From NCBI GenBank assembly GCA_949987735.1, contig OX465298.1, forward strand, positions 119,755,685 to 119,819,684: DNA of 64,000 bases. Reading direction: 5' to 3'. Position 1 is the stretch's first letter, and every line of letters begins with the position of its first letter. The translations under genes were made by a program, and so were the position numbers. Source of the DNA: Leucophora obtusa. Taxonomy: Eukaryota; Arthropoda; Insecta; Diptera; Anthomyiidae. The notes under the pieces were generated by a model that did not search any database, had not been told where the DNA came from, and saw only the letters and a list, made by a program, of their open reading frames with translations. Shown one piece after another: positions 10,197-21,128 of this stretch.

Positions 10197-10524
10197 TATC
10201 TTCGTATTTGCGACCTCCAGCGTGTAAACAAGCTAATTTTGGGGGGACCTTTATATGGGCACTAGGTCTAAACATGGACTATTTTTAACCAAAATCAACC
10301 AAATTTCATCAAAATATCTTAATAATTGCGACCTGTAGAGTGTGCACAAGAATGTATGGACAGACAGACAGACAGACGGTGATTCTGAGTCGATCGGTAT
10401 ACTAAAAGGTAGGTCTAGGTCCAATATTTTTGGTGTTACAAACATCAGCACAAATGTCCACGTAGTGGTGTAGGGTATAATTATCTTGCAGATAAACTCC
10501 TAAAATTAGCATATTATTTTTACT

Positions 10525-10671
10525 ATATGTGACCTTCTCCGAGAAAAGGGACCTAGTGTGTCAAAAAACCTAGTGTGTCAAAAACTTGGGAAAATCGATA
10601 TTTTCTCTTTTTATCGATTTTCCCAAGTTTTTGACACACTAGGTCCCTTTTCTCGGAGAAGGTCACATATA
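10525..10671. repeat. Near-perfect palindrome with a 17-bp duplication in one arm
   Basis: ATATGTGACCTTCTCCGAG at the left pairs with CTCGGAGAAGGTCACATAT at the right, continuing inward through the arms to a TTTTCTCTTTTT loop. The left arm has the word ACCTAGTGTGTCAAAAA twice in a row; the right arm has it once. A structurally similar palindrome is at 27191-27347. It would form a long hairpin if transcribed. Confidence 0.8.
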
Positions 10672-10756
10672 TTACTTATAAGATTTTATTTATATATTAC
10701 CCAAATAAAACTGTTAAATATACAAGATTTTTTTTATTTTTTATTTTTATTCTTAT

Positions 10757-10888
10757 CGGGATATACATTGATTGCATTAAAGGAATTAAATATGCTAAAA
10801 TCCCAAATGTATTTTACAAATTGTGAAAAATAATCTGTTGGAGGCATGTCGCTATCCGGGTTTCATTCTTACCTAAGGAACTCGTCAA
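10757..10888 (+). repeat. Dispersed repeat (copy at 41217-41346)
   Basis: About 130 bp including gctaaaatccca and acaaattgtgaaaaataatc are shared with 41217-41346. The adjacent words at 10690-10722 and 10898-10940 also occur near 28596-28690, so this is part of a larger unnamed repeat family. No coding content. Confidence 0.6.
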
Positions 10889-11995
10889 AATTTGGTTAGT
10901 AGAAAATAACAAATTAACCTGCTAAAATGAGCAAAAAATATTGGTAAAATTGGGATTCCAGTGTTGACTAGGCAAATACAGCTATTATGTCTAAACATAT
11001 ATTTGTGCTAATTGTCGTATATGATAATGCAAAAAATATAATTTTACGCATTTGCTGTTTTTATTTACTGAATTTACCTAACAAAGGGTTTTACAATAGC
11101 TACAGGTAAATTTTTACAAAAACTTGTTTTACAAGTTGCGTGTGCGATATCAATGAATTTTTGTTTTACTTGAAGGGCCTATTATGTGTGGAATATGACA
11201 TCGCCACACAGTGGTACATTTTCAGAGAAGGCGGTCAAAAATCCATATTTTTTGAAGGTGTTCCGCTTTTTCATATTTTAATAATAAAGTTTTCTCATTT
11301 GCACGTGTTCCTTGTTGCTGAAACTTTCCATGTGGATTTGTCTTTGTTGTCTGAAACACAAATAATAGAAAAATTAACAAAAAATAATAGAAAAGATTGT
11401 CAAAATCTACCCGTCCCTCTTGGAAAATCTTTTATTATATAAAACTATACGCATTTTATAATAAATTTACTATAATTTTTAGAGTGTTAGTAAATAATGT
11501 CGAAAAATATAAAAGCTAACCTTTATATGAAATGAAAAAATATTTGTCATAAATTCTAATAAAATACTTCAGCATATCTATGAAATTTTCACCGAATTTA
11601 TGACAATAATTTACGAAACAGCTTCTTCAATTTGAACAAATTTTTTTCTCTGAGAGTATTTACCATAGCAATACATAATGTTGTTTATGCATAATTATAT
11701 TTTAGACACGTGTTTCTAATTTGTTTGCAATTTATTAACTCTGATGATGTTGATGATTACACAGAGAAAGTTTTAGTGGACGAAATAAAATGAAATTCTT
11801 CAGTAAATTAATTATCCTAAATATTGTTAGAAAACTTCATACTTTTTTGATGATACTCGTTTTGCAGTAAAACTTCTTCATGTAATAATAAATAAGCACA
11901 GAAAAAACTAAAAACAATTACGAAATTGATTATATTAAGTGAAATTTTAATTGATGTTGCACCTATCACTCAAATGATACTATTACACAGTACAA
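10889..11995. other. No recognised gene; one unexplained 100-codon frame
   Basis: A 100-codon frame at 11140-11442 has no motif that I recognise and no second copy in the window. It could be chance or a decayed exon. Near 11500-11665 the words TTCATAAATT and CTCTGAGAG resemble the MITE at 22825-23129, perhaps an old copy. Confidence 0.4.
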
Positions 11996-12960
11996 CACTA
12001 AAAATGCATCGGGCATGCGACATATCAATTCTCATAGATTTTAGAACGAATATCACGAATGTGAACACCAAATTTCAAAATTAGCTCTACTTTTTGAAAT
12101 ATTCGCAAATTTAACTTTCAGCAAAAAGACAACTTTTTCAAGGATCTAGGATATAATTGCAATAAAAGTGAAAACTTCTTATTTTCTTATTTTGCAAATC
12201 TAGTAAAATCCCTTAATCGGATTTGCAAAATCTTAACACAAGACGTAAATTTATATTCCACTAAATTTATTTTATCAAAAGAATCACAACTTCTTTTTTA
12301 TTTCAAATTAATTTTATATGTATTTACCATGGCAAAAGGAAATAAAGTACATTTTTGAGCATGCATATTTTAAAATCCTTATTTTTTAGGATTTGAACTT
12401 CAATTATCTGAAACTTCATTAAAATATATTACAAAATGTATGTTTTATATCTCTGAATGGTTTTATCTTGGTTAAATAATATAAGATTTATCACAGACTC
12501 CTTCCTTAATTTTCAAGTCAATCTTTTGCAGCTTTAGTCAACTTTAAATTAAAATAGAAAATTGCAATTTTTTTTCATAAATTTAGTAAAATGAGATGTT
12601 TACTAAAGGTACAAATTCAAATATTGAATATTCCTTTCATCGCCGATTATTTATTAACGAAACCCTGAAAAAAGAGAAATTTAAAATTTAAATGCTTATA
12701 TAGGGAATATCATCGGAGCTGTCAAAACGTGCTATATATAAAATTAAAGGGCATGTTTCATCATTTTAAAATATTGCAAGAAATAGTCAAATTACTTTCA
12801 ATTTTGTATTTTTTTTGCAAAAAGTTGATTGAAAAATATAATTTTCCTACAAAACTATAGCTAACTTTAAAATTTTAAGGCCATATTCGTGATCTGCATC
12901 CCAAAATGTATTAGAAATGATGTGTCGCAATCGCGATGCATCAAATTTTGTTGTACTGTG
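11996..12960. mobile_element. TTA-flanked TIR element, PIF/Harbinger-like
   Basis: Left end CACAGTACAACACTAAAAAT and right end (inverted) CACAGTACAACAAAATTTGAT; inward both have GCATCG and GCGACAYATCA. TTA stands on both sides (11993-11995 and 12961-12963). A 3-bp TTA duplication is the hallmark of PIF/Harbinger elements (family knowledge). 965 bp with no transposase frame, hence non-autonomous. Confidence 0.7.
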
Positions 12961-13027
12961 TTATTAATTACTTAAAATTGTAATTGTATATTGAAACAAA
13001 ATTGGACGAAACTAGTAATCATACCAA

Positions 13028-13693
13028 CCCAGTGTAGAAAATCATTACCAGATATGTGGTTATGTAACTACATACTTGGTAATGGTAACTACTTACTTTT
13101 GTTATTACATTTCTTATTACCTTTATATGGGGATGTCGCGAAAAATAATGAGTTGTCGTTACACACCAGCATACGAAAAATCAAAAAATATATCGTTACC
13201 TATGTGCTTACCAGTACTGACAAAAATAATGAGTCTAAAAATAGATTTTCTAAAAAATAAATTATATAAAAAAAAATATTTTTTATTGTATTTTTTTTTT
13301 AATAAAATTTGCTGGTGCGGGAATTGAACCTGGGTCTACAGATTGCCAGTCAACAGCTCTACCATCTGAGCTATATCGACATGTAATATTTAATAGATAA
13401 AAATATACTAGACCTGCTGCACACAAGTAAGCTTACTCGCCAACATACAAAAAATCAAAAAATATGTGGTTACATATATCCTTACCAGTGTTTAAAAAAT
13501 ATTGAGTCTAAAAATAGATTTCAAAAAATTTTCAAAAAAATCTAAAAAATTATTTTGTATTTAAAATAATGATAAAAATAAGTCAGTATCCATAACTCAT
13601 TATTATATGTTTTAAAATAATGCAGAAGGTAAGTGGGTGTCATTACTGGTACTCCAAAAAATAATGATATATCATTACCGTTTCTACACTGGG
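13028..13693 (-). mobile_element. CCCAG-ended TIR element with one tRNA-like module (type C)
   Basis: 666 bp, CCCAGTGTAGAAAATCATTACC-type left end and TTACCGTTTCTACACTGGG right end, with AA on both sides. The tRNA-like module is bracketed by two copies of a block containing GAAAAATCAAAAAATAT...CTTACCAGT...GTCTAAAAATAGATTT (13169-13250 and 13446-13525), about 275 bp apart. The interior repeats ATTACC/TAATG words. A second, 5'-truncated copy is at 53757-54267. Frames of 83-89 codons here are shadows. Confidence 0.75.
13311..13383 (-). pseudogene. tRNA-like module, possible anticodon GGC
   Basis: Minus strand: TAGCTCAGATGGTAGAGC is a strong A box/D arm, the loop CTGGCAA has T33, and GGTTCAATTCC is a near-consensus B box. 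Acceptor ends do not pair. Nearly the same sequence is conserved at 53891-53964. Confidence 0.7.
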
Positions 13694-13807
13694 AATTGAA
13701 AAATTAATTGAAAATTACAAAAAAAAAAATAAATATGGTATTGCCCAATAGAGTGTCTGTACCTCACGTTTATATAATAATTTGAAGTATCTACTGCATA
13801 TATATTT

Positions 13808-14175
13808 CCCAGGTAGAAAATATGTGTGGTAACAAATAGGAAACGCTGGCAAAGTACAACTAGACTGCGGTCTTACAAAAAGAATTACTGGCTAACTACA
13901 AAATTTGGATGCTTTACCAATACTTGAAAAGGGTGACTTCCCAGCGCTTGTTGTCCTTAAACATTATTTTGTTTCTGAAAAGGGAGCTCCAAAAAAGAGT
14001 GGATATTTAAATATTTTTTGACACCACAATACAATAACCCCAAGAATTATCTATTTTGGCACCACGGTGAAACGGTGCTGTCATTTAGGCGTCGGGCAAG
14101 CAATGTTAACAAGCACTCATATCACCTTTTTCGGCGCTTTGCCAGTGCTGGCCGCTTTGTAATTTTCTACATGGG
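13808..14175. mobile_element. Possible CCCAG-type TIR element without tRNA module
   Basis: CCCAGGTAGAAAA at the left and TTTTCTACATGGG at the right are inverted with two mismatches. Interior words such as CTGGCAAAG and TTTGCCAGTGCTGG resemble the element at 47502-48349. Flanks TT and CT do not match perfectly, so the insertion is less certain. Confidence 0.4.
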
Positions 14176-14679
14176 CTGTTTTGTTTGTGAAAAGCAAAGC
14201 ATTTGATTGTTGCAGTAAAAATGTTCTATTTATTTACAAAGTTTAATATTATATGTTAAGAAAATATTTTCTGAAGTATTTAGAAGTCAATTAAAATATT
14301 AATTGATTCAATTAAATATTTATTTAAAATCATATTTGTCTTTAATTATATAATTTAGGTTAATAATTTTTCCTGTGTATGTTTTACATAAAACTTTGCA
14401 AATGCTTCAATAAACAAGTTTTAGAAAAACAATGAATTTTATGCAAAAATTCATTAATATCTAGAAGATAAAAAATGCACAACGAGATAAAAAACAATGA
14501 GAAAAGAATATTTTCAAGTATGAACCAAAGGCTGTGGCAGAGACTTGTATATAGCCATAGGGAAACTCGCACTTGGTGTAAGGCCCCCAAATAGGAAAAA
14601 GTAGGGCCAATAACATCCAATTATGAGAAAATGCAGCTCTGCACCGACTTCTACAGGAAAATACTGACAGAAATCGCTA
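14176..14679. other. Repeat fragment plus possible LINE coding remnant
   Basis: Holds the second copy of the 31-bp repeat (14299-14329). From about 14540 the base composition is less A+T-rich and may be degenerate LINE coding sequence leading to 14932-15053, but I cannot translate it into a recognisable domain. Confidence 0.35.
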
Positions 14680-14884
14680 CACTCAGAGAATTATGTCGGT
14701 CAAAATTACCTGCAATTACAGTTAAAAAAGTATTCACTGCAAATGCATTCAAATTAACTAAAATTGCATTTACTTTTGACTGTACTTAAAGTTGAAATAA
14801 TTGCAATATCATTTTAAATGCATTTGCAATACACACTTTTTAACTGTAATTGCAATTAATATTACCGACATAATACTCTTAGTG
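14680..14884. mobile_element. CACTC-ended foldback MITE
   Basis: CACTCAGAGAATTATGTCGG on the left and CCGACATAATACTCTTAGTG on the right are inverted copies; TA flanks both sides (14678-14679 and 14885-14886). Further inward, CTGCAATTACAGTTAAAAA pairs with its complement, so most of the 205 bp can fold. It shares CACTC termini and TA duplication with the larger elements at 6752, 17380 and 36371. Confidence 0.7.
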
Positions 14885-14931
14885 TAAGACACATGAACAG
14901 CTACTGTGAAACTGCGAGCGACATGGGGTGA

Positions 14932-15053
14932 CCAAAACTATTACGATGAATTGTCACTTTATTTCTAAAATACTCGATACTATTAAAACGTTGAAAACCA
15001 ACAAATCCTCAGGCCTTATCAATATCCCCCTTACTTGTTGCTAATCTACACTC
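14932..15053 (+). pseudogene. LINE ORF2 remnant (linker before reverse transcriptase)
   Basis: The frame reads ...IKTLKTNKSSGLINIP..., matching the LKxNKSxGxDxIP motif just before the reverse transcriptase fingers in Jockey/CR1-type LINEs (family knowledge). It stops at TAA 15051-15053 and has no continuation. Only about 40 codons survive. Confidence 0.55.
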
Positions 15054-15470
15054 AAAATAATGTGTCTGTTGGCTTAACAGAAAAATTTGTTACTTTAACA
15101 AAAGTGATTCCTGTCTTTTAGCTTAAAATAAAATTAGTTGACTTTAATACATTATTAAATTTAACAAATCTAAATTTAAGTAAAAAATTAGTAGAACTAC
15201 AGTTTTATTTGCAATTACTAGGGTATTCAATCGATTAATCGTTGTTCGACTAATCGAACAATTTTCCTCACAAATGGTTCCAATAATTTAAAATGCACAA
15301 ATTTCGAATAATGAATAATTCGAATAATTTAATACACTAAATCGATTAATCGAAATTGGAAAAAAATTAAAAAAATGTTAAAAAATATATATATATTTTT
15401 TTGTATTATTCGAGTTCTTCGAAATTTGGAAATTTTAAAAACAAAACTTATTTAAACAATTTTTAAAAAT

Positions 15471-17140
15471 TTCCCACAAAAGCATTTAAATTTTTGATCA
15501 TAATTTTTAACAACTGCTTAAATAATGCTTATTTCCCGGATAAATGGAAAATCTCTAAAATAGTTCCAATTAGAAAGAAGGCAAATTCCTCTGACATAAA
15601 TAATCTTCGACATATCTCATTATTGTCAAATCTGGGTAAATTGTTTGAAAAAATTTTACGTGTAAAAATGGATATCGGTTTAGATAGCAATTATATTCCC
15701 AATTTACAATTCGGATTTAAAAAGGGTCACTTAACTGTGTCACTTTCAAAATGTATAGAATAGGCTTTGACAGACATATTATTAAACTTTTTAAAAGTTT
15801 CTTTCACAATAGAAATTTTTGTATACAACTTAATGATACCACATCTGAATTTGGCACTGTATCATGTGGAGTTCCCCAAGGCTCAACACTGGCGCCTCAT
15901 TTACATATATATTTTTATTTACGATTTTCCTCACAATTTTTCAAACTCTACTGGTGTTCTTTATGCTGATGATTCACTACTATATGCTCATCATGAATCT
16001 CCTTCAGAAGCACTTCGAATTGTGTCAAGACATCTTTATAAAGTTAAAGACTACTATGATTATTGGGGAATTAAGATTAATGCTTCAAAAAGTGAAGCAA
16101 TCTGTCTAAGAAATGCGTCTGGAAAATGCGCATACTATGTAGTCCCTGAGAGTAAAACTTTAAAATTATTTTTAAATGGTACGGAAATTCCTTTTAAGCT
16201 CAGCTTTAAATACCTTGGGATTTACTTCAATAGAGTTTTCAAATTTAATGAGCATGGTAAATTTGTTTTAAATAAGGTTTATAAACTAAAGGGTTATTTG
16301 GGCAGAGTTTTATTTAATAAATCATTACCAATTAAAACCAAATTATTGCTCTATAAAACTTGTTTAAGACCAGTTCTACTATATGCTTTTCCAATATGGT
16401 TCTATATATCTCCTACCTTAATGAATAAGTTTGAAATATTTGAAAGAAAGGTCCTAAGATGTTGCATTGGCAAAAACTTTTGATCTGAAACAAAAAGATT
16501 TTCAAATATTACAATTTATCGGGAAGCACATGTAATGCCATTAAGTTTCTACGTGATCGATATCATGAGAAATTATATTAACAGATTATTTATGAATTAA
16601 AATGAAATTTTGAAACAAATAATAGAATCCCAGAGAGATTTTAATTGGACAAATACTTCTTATTTGTCTCCTCTCGGATTACAAAACGAAAATATTAATT
16701 TTGATATATCTAATTCTCCAACGGATTTTTTGAAAAAATCAGCACCCGGTTCACACAGGGGTAAATTTTGTAATTTTTATAAGAACTTATATTTTATTTC
16801 AATATAGTTTATCTTTTTGTTTTATTATTTTTTGTTAATTCCCTAGTTTGTATTTTTTAGTTATAAGTTTTATTCTAAGTTTATTTAGTATATTTCTATA
16901 CTTTCACGACATTGATAGCCTCGGGAGCAAGGGCGTTATCTTGTAACATTATCATATACGATTTAGTTCATTTATGTTAAGTATGACACTATAGTAGCCC
17001 AGATTTAAATTTTTAAGACAATACGTTATAATCTTAAAATTGGACTCTATATTTTTTATTATATATTATACACTTTATTATACACTTAATGTTTGAAAAA
17101 AGGCTCAATAAATTTAATTTAAAATTTTAAAATTTAAAAA
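15471..17140 (+). mobile_element. 5'-truncated Jockey-like LINE with 20-bp target duplication
   Basis: The string TTTAAACAATTTTTAAAAAT stands at 15451-15470 and again at 17141-17160, a perfect 20-bp target-site duplication around a LINE fragment. The 3' UTR has CTCAATAAA near 17104 and an A+T tail. The element is inserted in the hAT-type repeat above, so it is younger than it. Confidence 0.85.
15473..16483 (+). pseudogene. LINE reverse transcriptase, degenerate
   Basis: Reads through the RT fingers (FNNCLNNAYFPDKWKISKIVPI), meets an in-frame TAG at 15761-15763, continues in the +1 frame from 15751 with NRNFCIQLND and CGVPQGS (RT motif B region), then returns to the original frame with LYADDSLLYAH (the catalytic YADD box) and the thumb region up to RKVLRCCIGKNF. 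The segment with the first catalytic aspartate (FxxD) appears deleted near 15760. So one stop, two frame changes and a deletion: no active enzyme. It is a Jockey/CR1-type RT by motif; clade uncertain. A further remnant in frame follows at 16610-16807. Confidence 0.85.
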
Positions 17141-17379
17141 TTTAAACAATTTTTAAAAATAATTTGCTGTAGGCTTGTAAAACCATCAGGAGGCGACTTT
17201 TTAGAAATATTTAAAAGGTTAAACTACAAACTCAATGAGAATTTCATGTTTTCATCTAGGGGCATCCCAGTCAAAAAATACTCATAAAAGAGCACTTTGA
17301 ACTGCTGAAATCATAGCTATATGAGGGTGTTTTCTTAACCGATGAAGTCTCTTTCTGAGAGCACTCTAAAAGACTCCTA

Positions 17380-18810
17380 CACTCAACCAAAAAGTCTGTA
17401 ATGCCTACTGAAAATGTTGCTGTTATTACGGGAAATTTAACTGTTTTGGACTATTTTTTGATTAGTAGCCGCTACTAAATTTTAGTAAAATTTATGTAAA
17501 CTGCAATTCAAAATCGATTTGCTAAAATCAGTTAAAAAACTTACTAAATATCATAATTTTAGTACATTGAAATTAGTATAAATAATTAGTTGCAGCTACT
17601 AAATTTCAGTAAATTGTTGTAAACTGTAATTCAAAATCAATATGCTGAAATTAGCAAAAAAATGTACTAAAAAAATCAAAAACTGTAAAATCTAAAAAAA
17701 AATTTTTTTCTTTCGATTATAACAAGCGTATAATTACTTCTTCGTATTTGAAATTTGGAGGCAAAATTGCAAACGGTTCTCCAGTTATGACCTTTTTATG
17801 CATTGGAGATACAATAAATTTTTCTGAGTGTTATTTCCAAACTAAGAATATATCAATAATAACAAATATAAACTAAACAAGAATTGTAAAAAATCAAAAA
17901 AAAAAATTTAAATTAGTATATTTTTCTGCTAAATTTAGCATTCGGTTTTGAAAAATTAGTCAAATGTTTTGCTAAAATCAGCAGCGAGAATTAGTAAAAA
18001 ATCCGTAATTGTAATACGAGAATAGCAAAAATGATTACTAAAAAAAAATTGTACTAAAAATCAGTATAAAACGAGTAAAAAGGTTAAAGTCGGGCATGCC
18101 GACTATACAATACCCTACACCAGTCTGGGTAAAAGCCAACTAATGTTTGGATCCGAAATTCGAATGGGTTAAAAGGGGGCTTGTGTCAAAATTTTCTATA
18201 ATGTGAGTCAGGGCACCAAATTTCATTAAAATATCTTAATATTTGCGACTTGCAGTTTGTAACCAAGCCAATTTTGGGGGGGACCCTTATATGGGCACTA
18301 GGTCTAAACATGGACCGATGTTCACAAAAATCAACAGGCTTCGTCCAAATTTCATCAAAATATCTGAATATTTGCGACCTGCAGCGTATAAACAGTATAA
18401 TTTTGGTAGGACCCTTATATGGGCACTAGGTCTAAACATGGACCGATGTCCACCAAAATCAATAGGCGTCGTCCTTGGGCCGACATAAGTGGGTGTACTA
18501 GGTTTCATCAAAATCTCTTAATATTTGCGACCTGTAGAGTGCGCACAAAAATGCATGGACAGACAGACGGACGGACGGACAGACGGACATCGTTAAAACG
18601 AAATAAAAAAAAATTCTAAGCCGATCGGTATACTATAAGGTGGGTCTAGGACCAATATTTTTTGGTGTTACAAACATCAGCACAAACTTATAATACCCTG
18701 ACCACATAGTGGTGTAGGGTATAATGACCACATAGTGGTGTAGGGTATAAATAGTAAAGTTCGATTGGAAACTGTTTACAAATTTTTTTACTAAATTTTT
18801 TATCTGAGTG
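17380..18810 (+). mobile_element. CACTC-ended TIR element, second copy, with nested Helentron-like repeat
   Basis: CACTCAACCAAAAAGTCTG at the left, TTTTTTATCTGAGTG at the right, TA on both sides (17378-17379 and 18811-18812). Homologous to 6752-9512, but lacks the first Helentron-like insertion found there: at about 17700-17735 the two halves are separated only by a short T-rich stretch. It keeps the second insertion. Confidence 0.7.
18071..18750 (+). mobile_element. Helentron/DINE-like repeat, short copy
   Basis: Complete ends with an array shortened to about two units and a GACAGACGGACG tract at 18557-18590. The terminal hairpin is duplicated at 18700-18750. A word AAAAGCCAAC after the first hairpin is also present in the fragment at 6568-6749, marking a subfamily. 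Confidence 0.7.
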
Positions 18811-19299
18811 TAGTTATGAGTATTATTGGAAAATTTCATTTTTTCTGAGCCATATATGAGTCATTTATGATTGATTTCTAAGTATTGAATAAGTTTTCTA
18901 ATTTTTCAAATAGGCTCATGAAAAAATTCTCTTACGATATATTTAATTTATAACTCTAAAATATGAGCACTGTGAAAATTAGCATCCTCCTAATTCTTTT
19001 GTGAGTCATAATTTCTGAGCTATGAGAAATTAAATATCTCATCTATGGTTATTAAATATCAACGAAAAAATTAAAATAACAAAAAATTGTCACAGTTTGA
19101 TTTGTCATCTTCCAAAATACTAATCTGGTATTTTGACAGATCTAGCAATTTAGTGACATCTATTTACGTTATTATTTTTCTTGCTTTTTTAAATAAAATG
19201 ATTAAAAATGCACATAGAATTTTGTTCAATTAATCGATTAATTTAAAATTTTAATCGATTAATCGATTAAAATAAAAAGTTGATTAATTGAATACCCCA

Positions 19300-19667
19300 G
19301 TAATTACTCGTAATATATATAAAAATAATACGCTTTAATCCGCTTATTGACCTTACAATGTTTCCCCAAAAAAGGAGACTTCAAACATAGAAACTTGTAG
19401 CTATTTACTTCAGGATATGAGGCTGCCCAGTAAAAGTGAGTTTCATTTGATTTTTCAAATTGATGGAAAATCAATGAAAAATAAATTGCCACAAAATTTA
19501 AGAACCGATTTTACTAGGTACCAAATAAATTTAACATGTTTGCTCCTCAGTGTATACGAGTATGAAAGTAATTTTCTTCGTGTATAATAATATTGTTGTT
19601 TTTTCTACGAATTTCTTTATAATTTTTATTTCTGCTGATTACCAAAAACAAATTTCTATTATATTAG
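19300..19667. other. No gene seen
   Basis: Right flank of the hAT-type element. CACTGAGG-like sequence near 19541-19552 could be the far end of a CACTC element that starts at 15047 (CACTCAAAATAATGTG), but this is not secure. Confidence 0.4.
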
Positions 19668-19790
19668 GCGTGTTCGTTTACCTACTACAAGTTACTATTT
19701 TTACTACAACTGGAAAAATTCAATACAAAAAGTAAACAAAACTTTCCAATTGTAGTAAAATTAATAAGAATTTCGAGTAAACGAACACGC
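19668..19790. mobile_element. Small TIR element (GCGTGTTCGTTTAC ends)
   Basis: GCGTGTTCGTTTAC and GTAAACGAACACGC are exact inverted ends 123 bp apart. Inside, ACTACAACTGGAAA pairs with TTTCCAATTGTAGT, so it can form a double-stem hairpin. No clear target duplication. Confidence 0.6.
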
Positions 19791-20816
19791 TGATTGTCTT
19801 TCCTATTATCAACTTTAAAATTATTCAAAATTAATGGAATGTTTTACAATTTAATGTAGGTTTCATTTTACTTGAAACAAAAATTACCAAATACCATTAG
19901 ACGATGACTTTCTAAGCCATATTAACACAGTATCCTGTTAGCTACTAACTGGCACTTTAATTGACGCGTTTGTTGTGATTTACCATATAAATGAAAATAA
20001 ATTTAACTTTGGGTTACATTTTTACGGGACATTATGTTATTGGGGCTAAGAAATATAATATAGAAATAAATTTATAATTATGTTGATTTTTTCTTAAGAC
20101 AAAATAGCAATAAAATTTGTAATTAAAAATAAGATTTCATAGAAAATTAAAAACCAAACAAAAATATTTGTGATGATGGTGATACTAAGATAAAAAAAAT
20201 CAAAATCAAAATTTTATAAAAACTTATTAAGTACTATTACTAATGGATACGTAATTTTTTCACCCTATATTAAAAGCTTCTGCCTGCAAAGAGGAAATTG
20301 GCTTCTTTTAAAGAATATGACGAAATCTAGCTGCAGCATTATTAAAAATATAATTTTGTTATTCAAAAGGCGGAAAAAATTTAAATTTACTATTTGCAGC
20401 TACATTTGGTATATTTTGAAACTCTTTGATATAACTCTGATAAATCTTTTAAACATTAAACAAACTTATAGTTATTTTCTACTAAGTGAGCAACAAGACC
20501 ACTATAGTGTACCGAAAATAGTCTTTTAATTATTATATCTTTCTCATATAAACAAATTTCTTTGCATGATATAATTTCATTCGGCTGACTGGCTGTAACT
20601 TTCCTTCATGTATTTTTTTTTATCAATATTTGAGCATCATTGAACAATTTTAATGGTGTAAGACATCATCATTTATTGTAAAAAGATTTTTGATAAATAT
20701 TGCTTTCATGGGAAATTTTAATAGAAATTTAAGAATTTCTTATCTTTCGTTACGAAATGTTTTACAAAAAGTTAATCCCCTAGTAAAAAAAAATATATAA
20801 TTTTTCCTATCTTATT
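19791..20816. other. A+T-rich stretch, no gene seen
   Basis: Short frames only (70 codons at 20317-20529, no motif). CCCTAGTAAAAA at 20778 resembles the end of the foldback at 26176, but I find no matching right end. Confidence 0.5.
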
Positions 20817-20902
20817 TCATCAAATTAGATCTAATTGTATCAAATTAGTTTATACTGGATCATATTAGATCTAATTTGGTATAATTAGATCTAGTTTGAT
20901 GA
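20817..20902. repeat. Palindrome built on ATTAGATCTAAT
   Basis: TTCATCAAATTAGATCTAAT at the left is inverted as ATTAGATCTAGTTTGATGAA at the right, with another AGATCTAAT in the middle. Possibly the core of a foldback element. Confidence 0.5.
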
Positions 20903-21128
20903 ATAAAGATATGGTTCGAATGATGAATCAAATATAATATAATCATATTCAGCTAGATATAATGGTACATAAATGTATATGGTATATGGAACAATATATA
21001 GGTCCTTATGTAATTGAATATTGCATTATGTTTAGGTGGGTGACCATTTATTTCTGACTTCAAATTAGTAAAAAAAATTATACCAAAAAAATTGGAGATA
21101 CACTGAAATGTATTTAAGTTTATATGAG

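Larger units (their letters stand above)
9530..10480 (+). mobile_element. Helentron/DINE-like fragment split by a tRNA-bearing element
   Basis: Left piece 9530-9565 (tgtgagtcaacg...tttcattgagcta) and right piece 10197-10480 join at TA to give the standard family sequence (...tttcattaaaatatctt...tttgcgacc). The right piece keeps one array unit, a short GACAGACAGAC tract and the hairpin end. Confidence 0.7.
15219..19299. mobile_element. hAT-type non-autonomous element (4.1 kb with nested insertions)
   Basis: Left end TAGGGTATTCAATCGATTAA, right end (inverted) TGGGGTATTCAATTAATCA. The 8-bp flanks GCAATTAC (15211-15218) and GTAATTAC (19300-19307) differ at one base, as expected for a hAT target duplication. 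ATCGATTAAT words recur inside both ends. Its own sequence is about 15219-15470, 17161-17379 and 18813-19299; the rest is a LINE and a CACTC element inserted later. No transposase frame. A fragment with CGATTAATCGAACAAAAAATAG-like words at 43270-43320 may be a relative. Confidence 0.75.

Noticed and set aside
11140..11442. 100-codon frame as a gene
   Set aside because: No motif, no second copy, no splice or polyadenylation context; composition is that of A+T-rich background.
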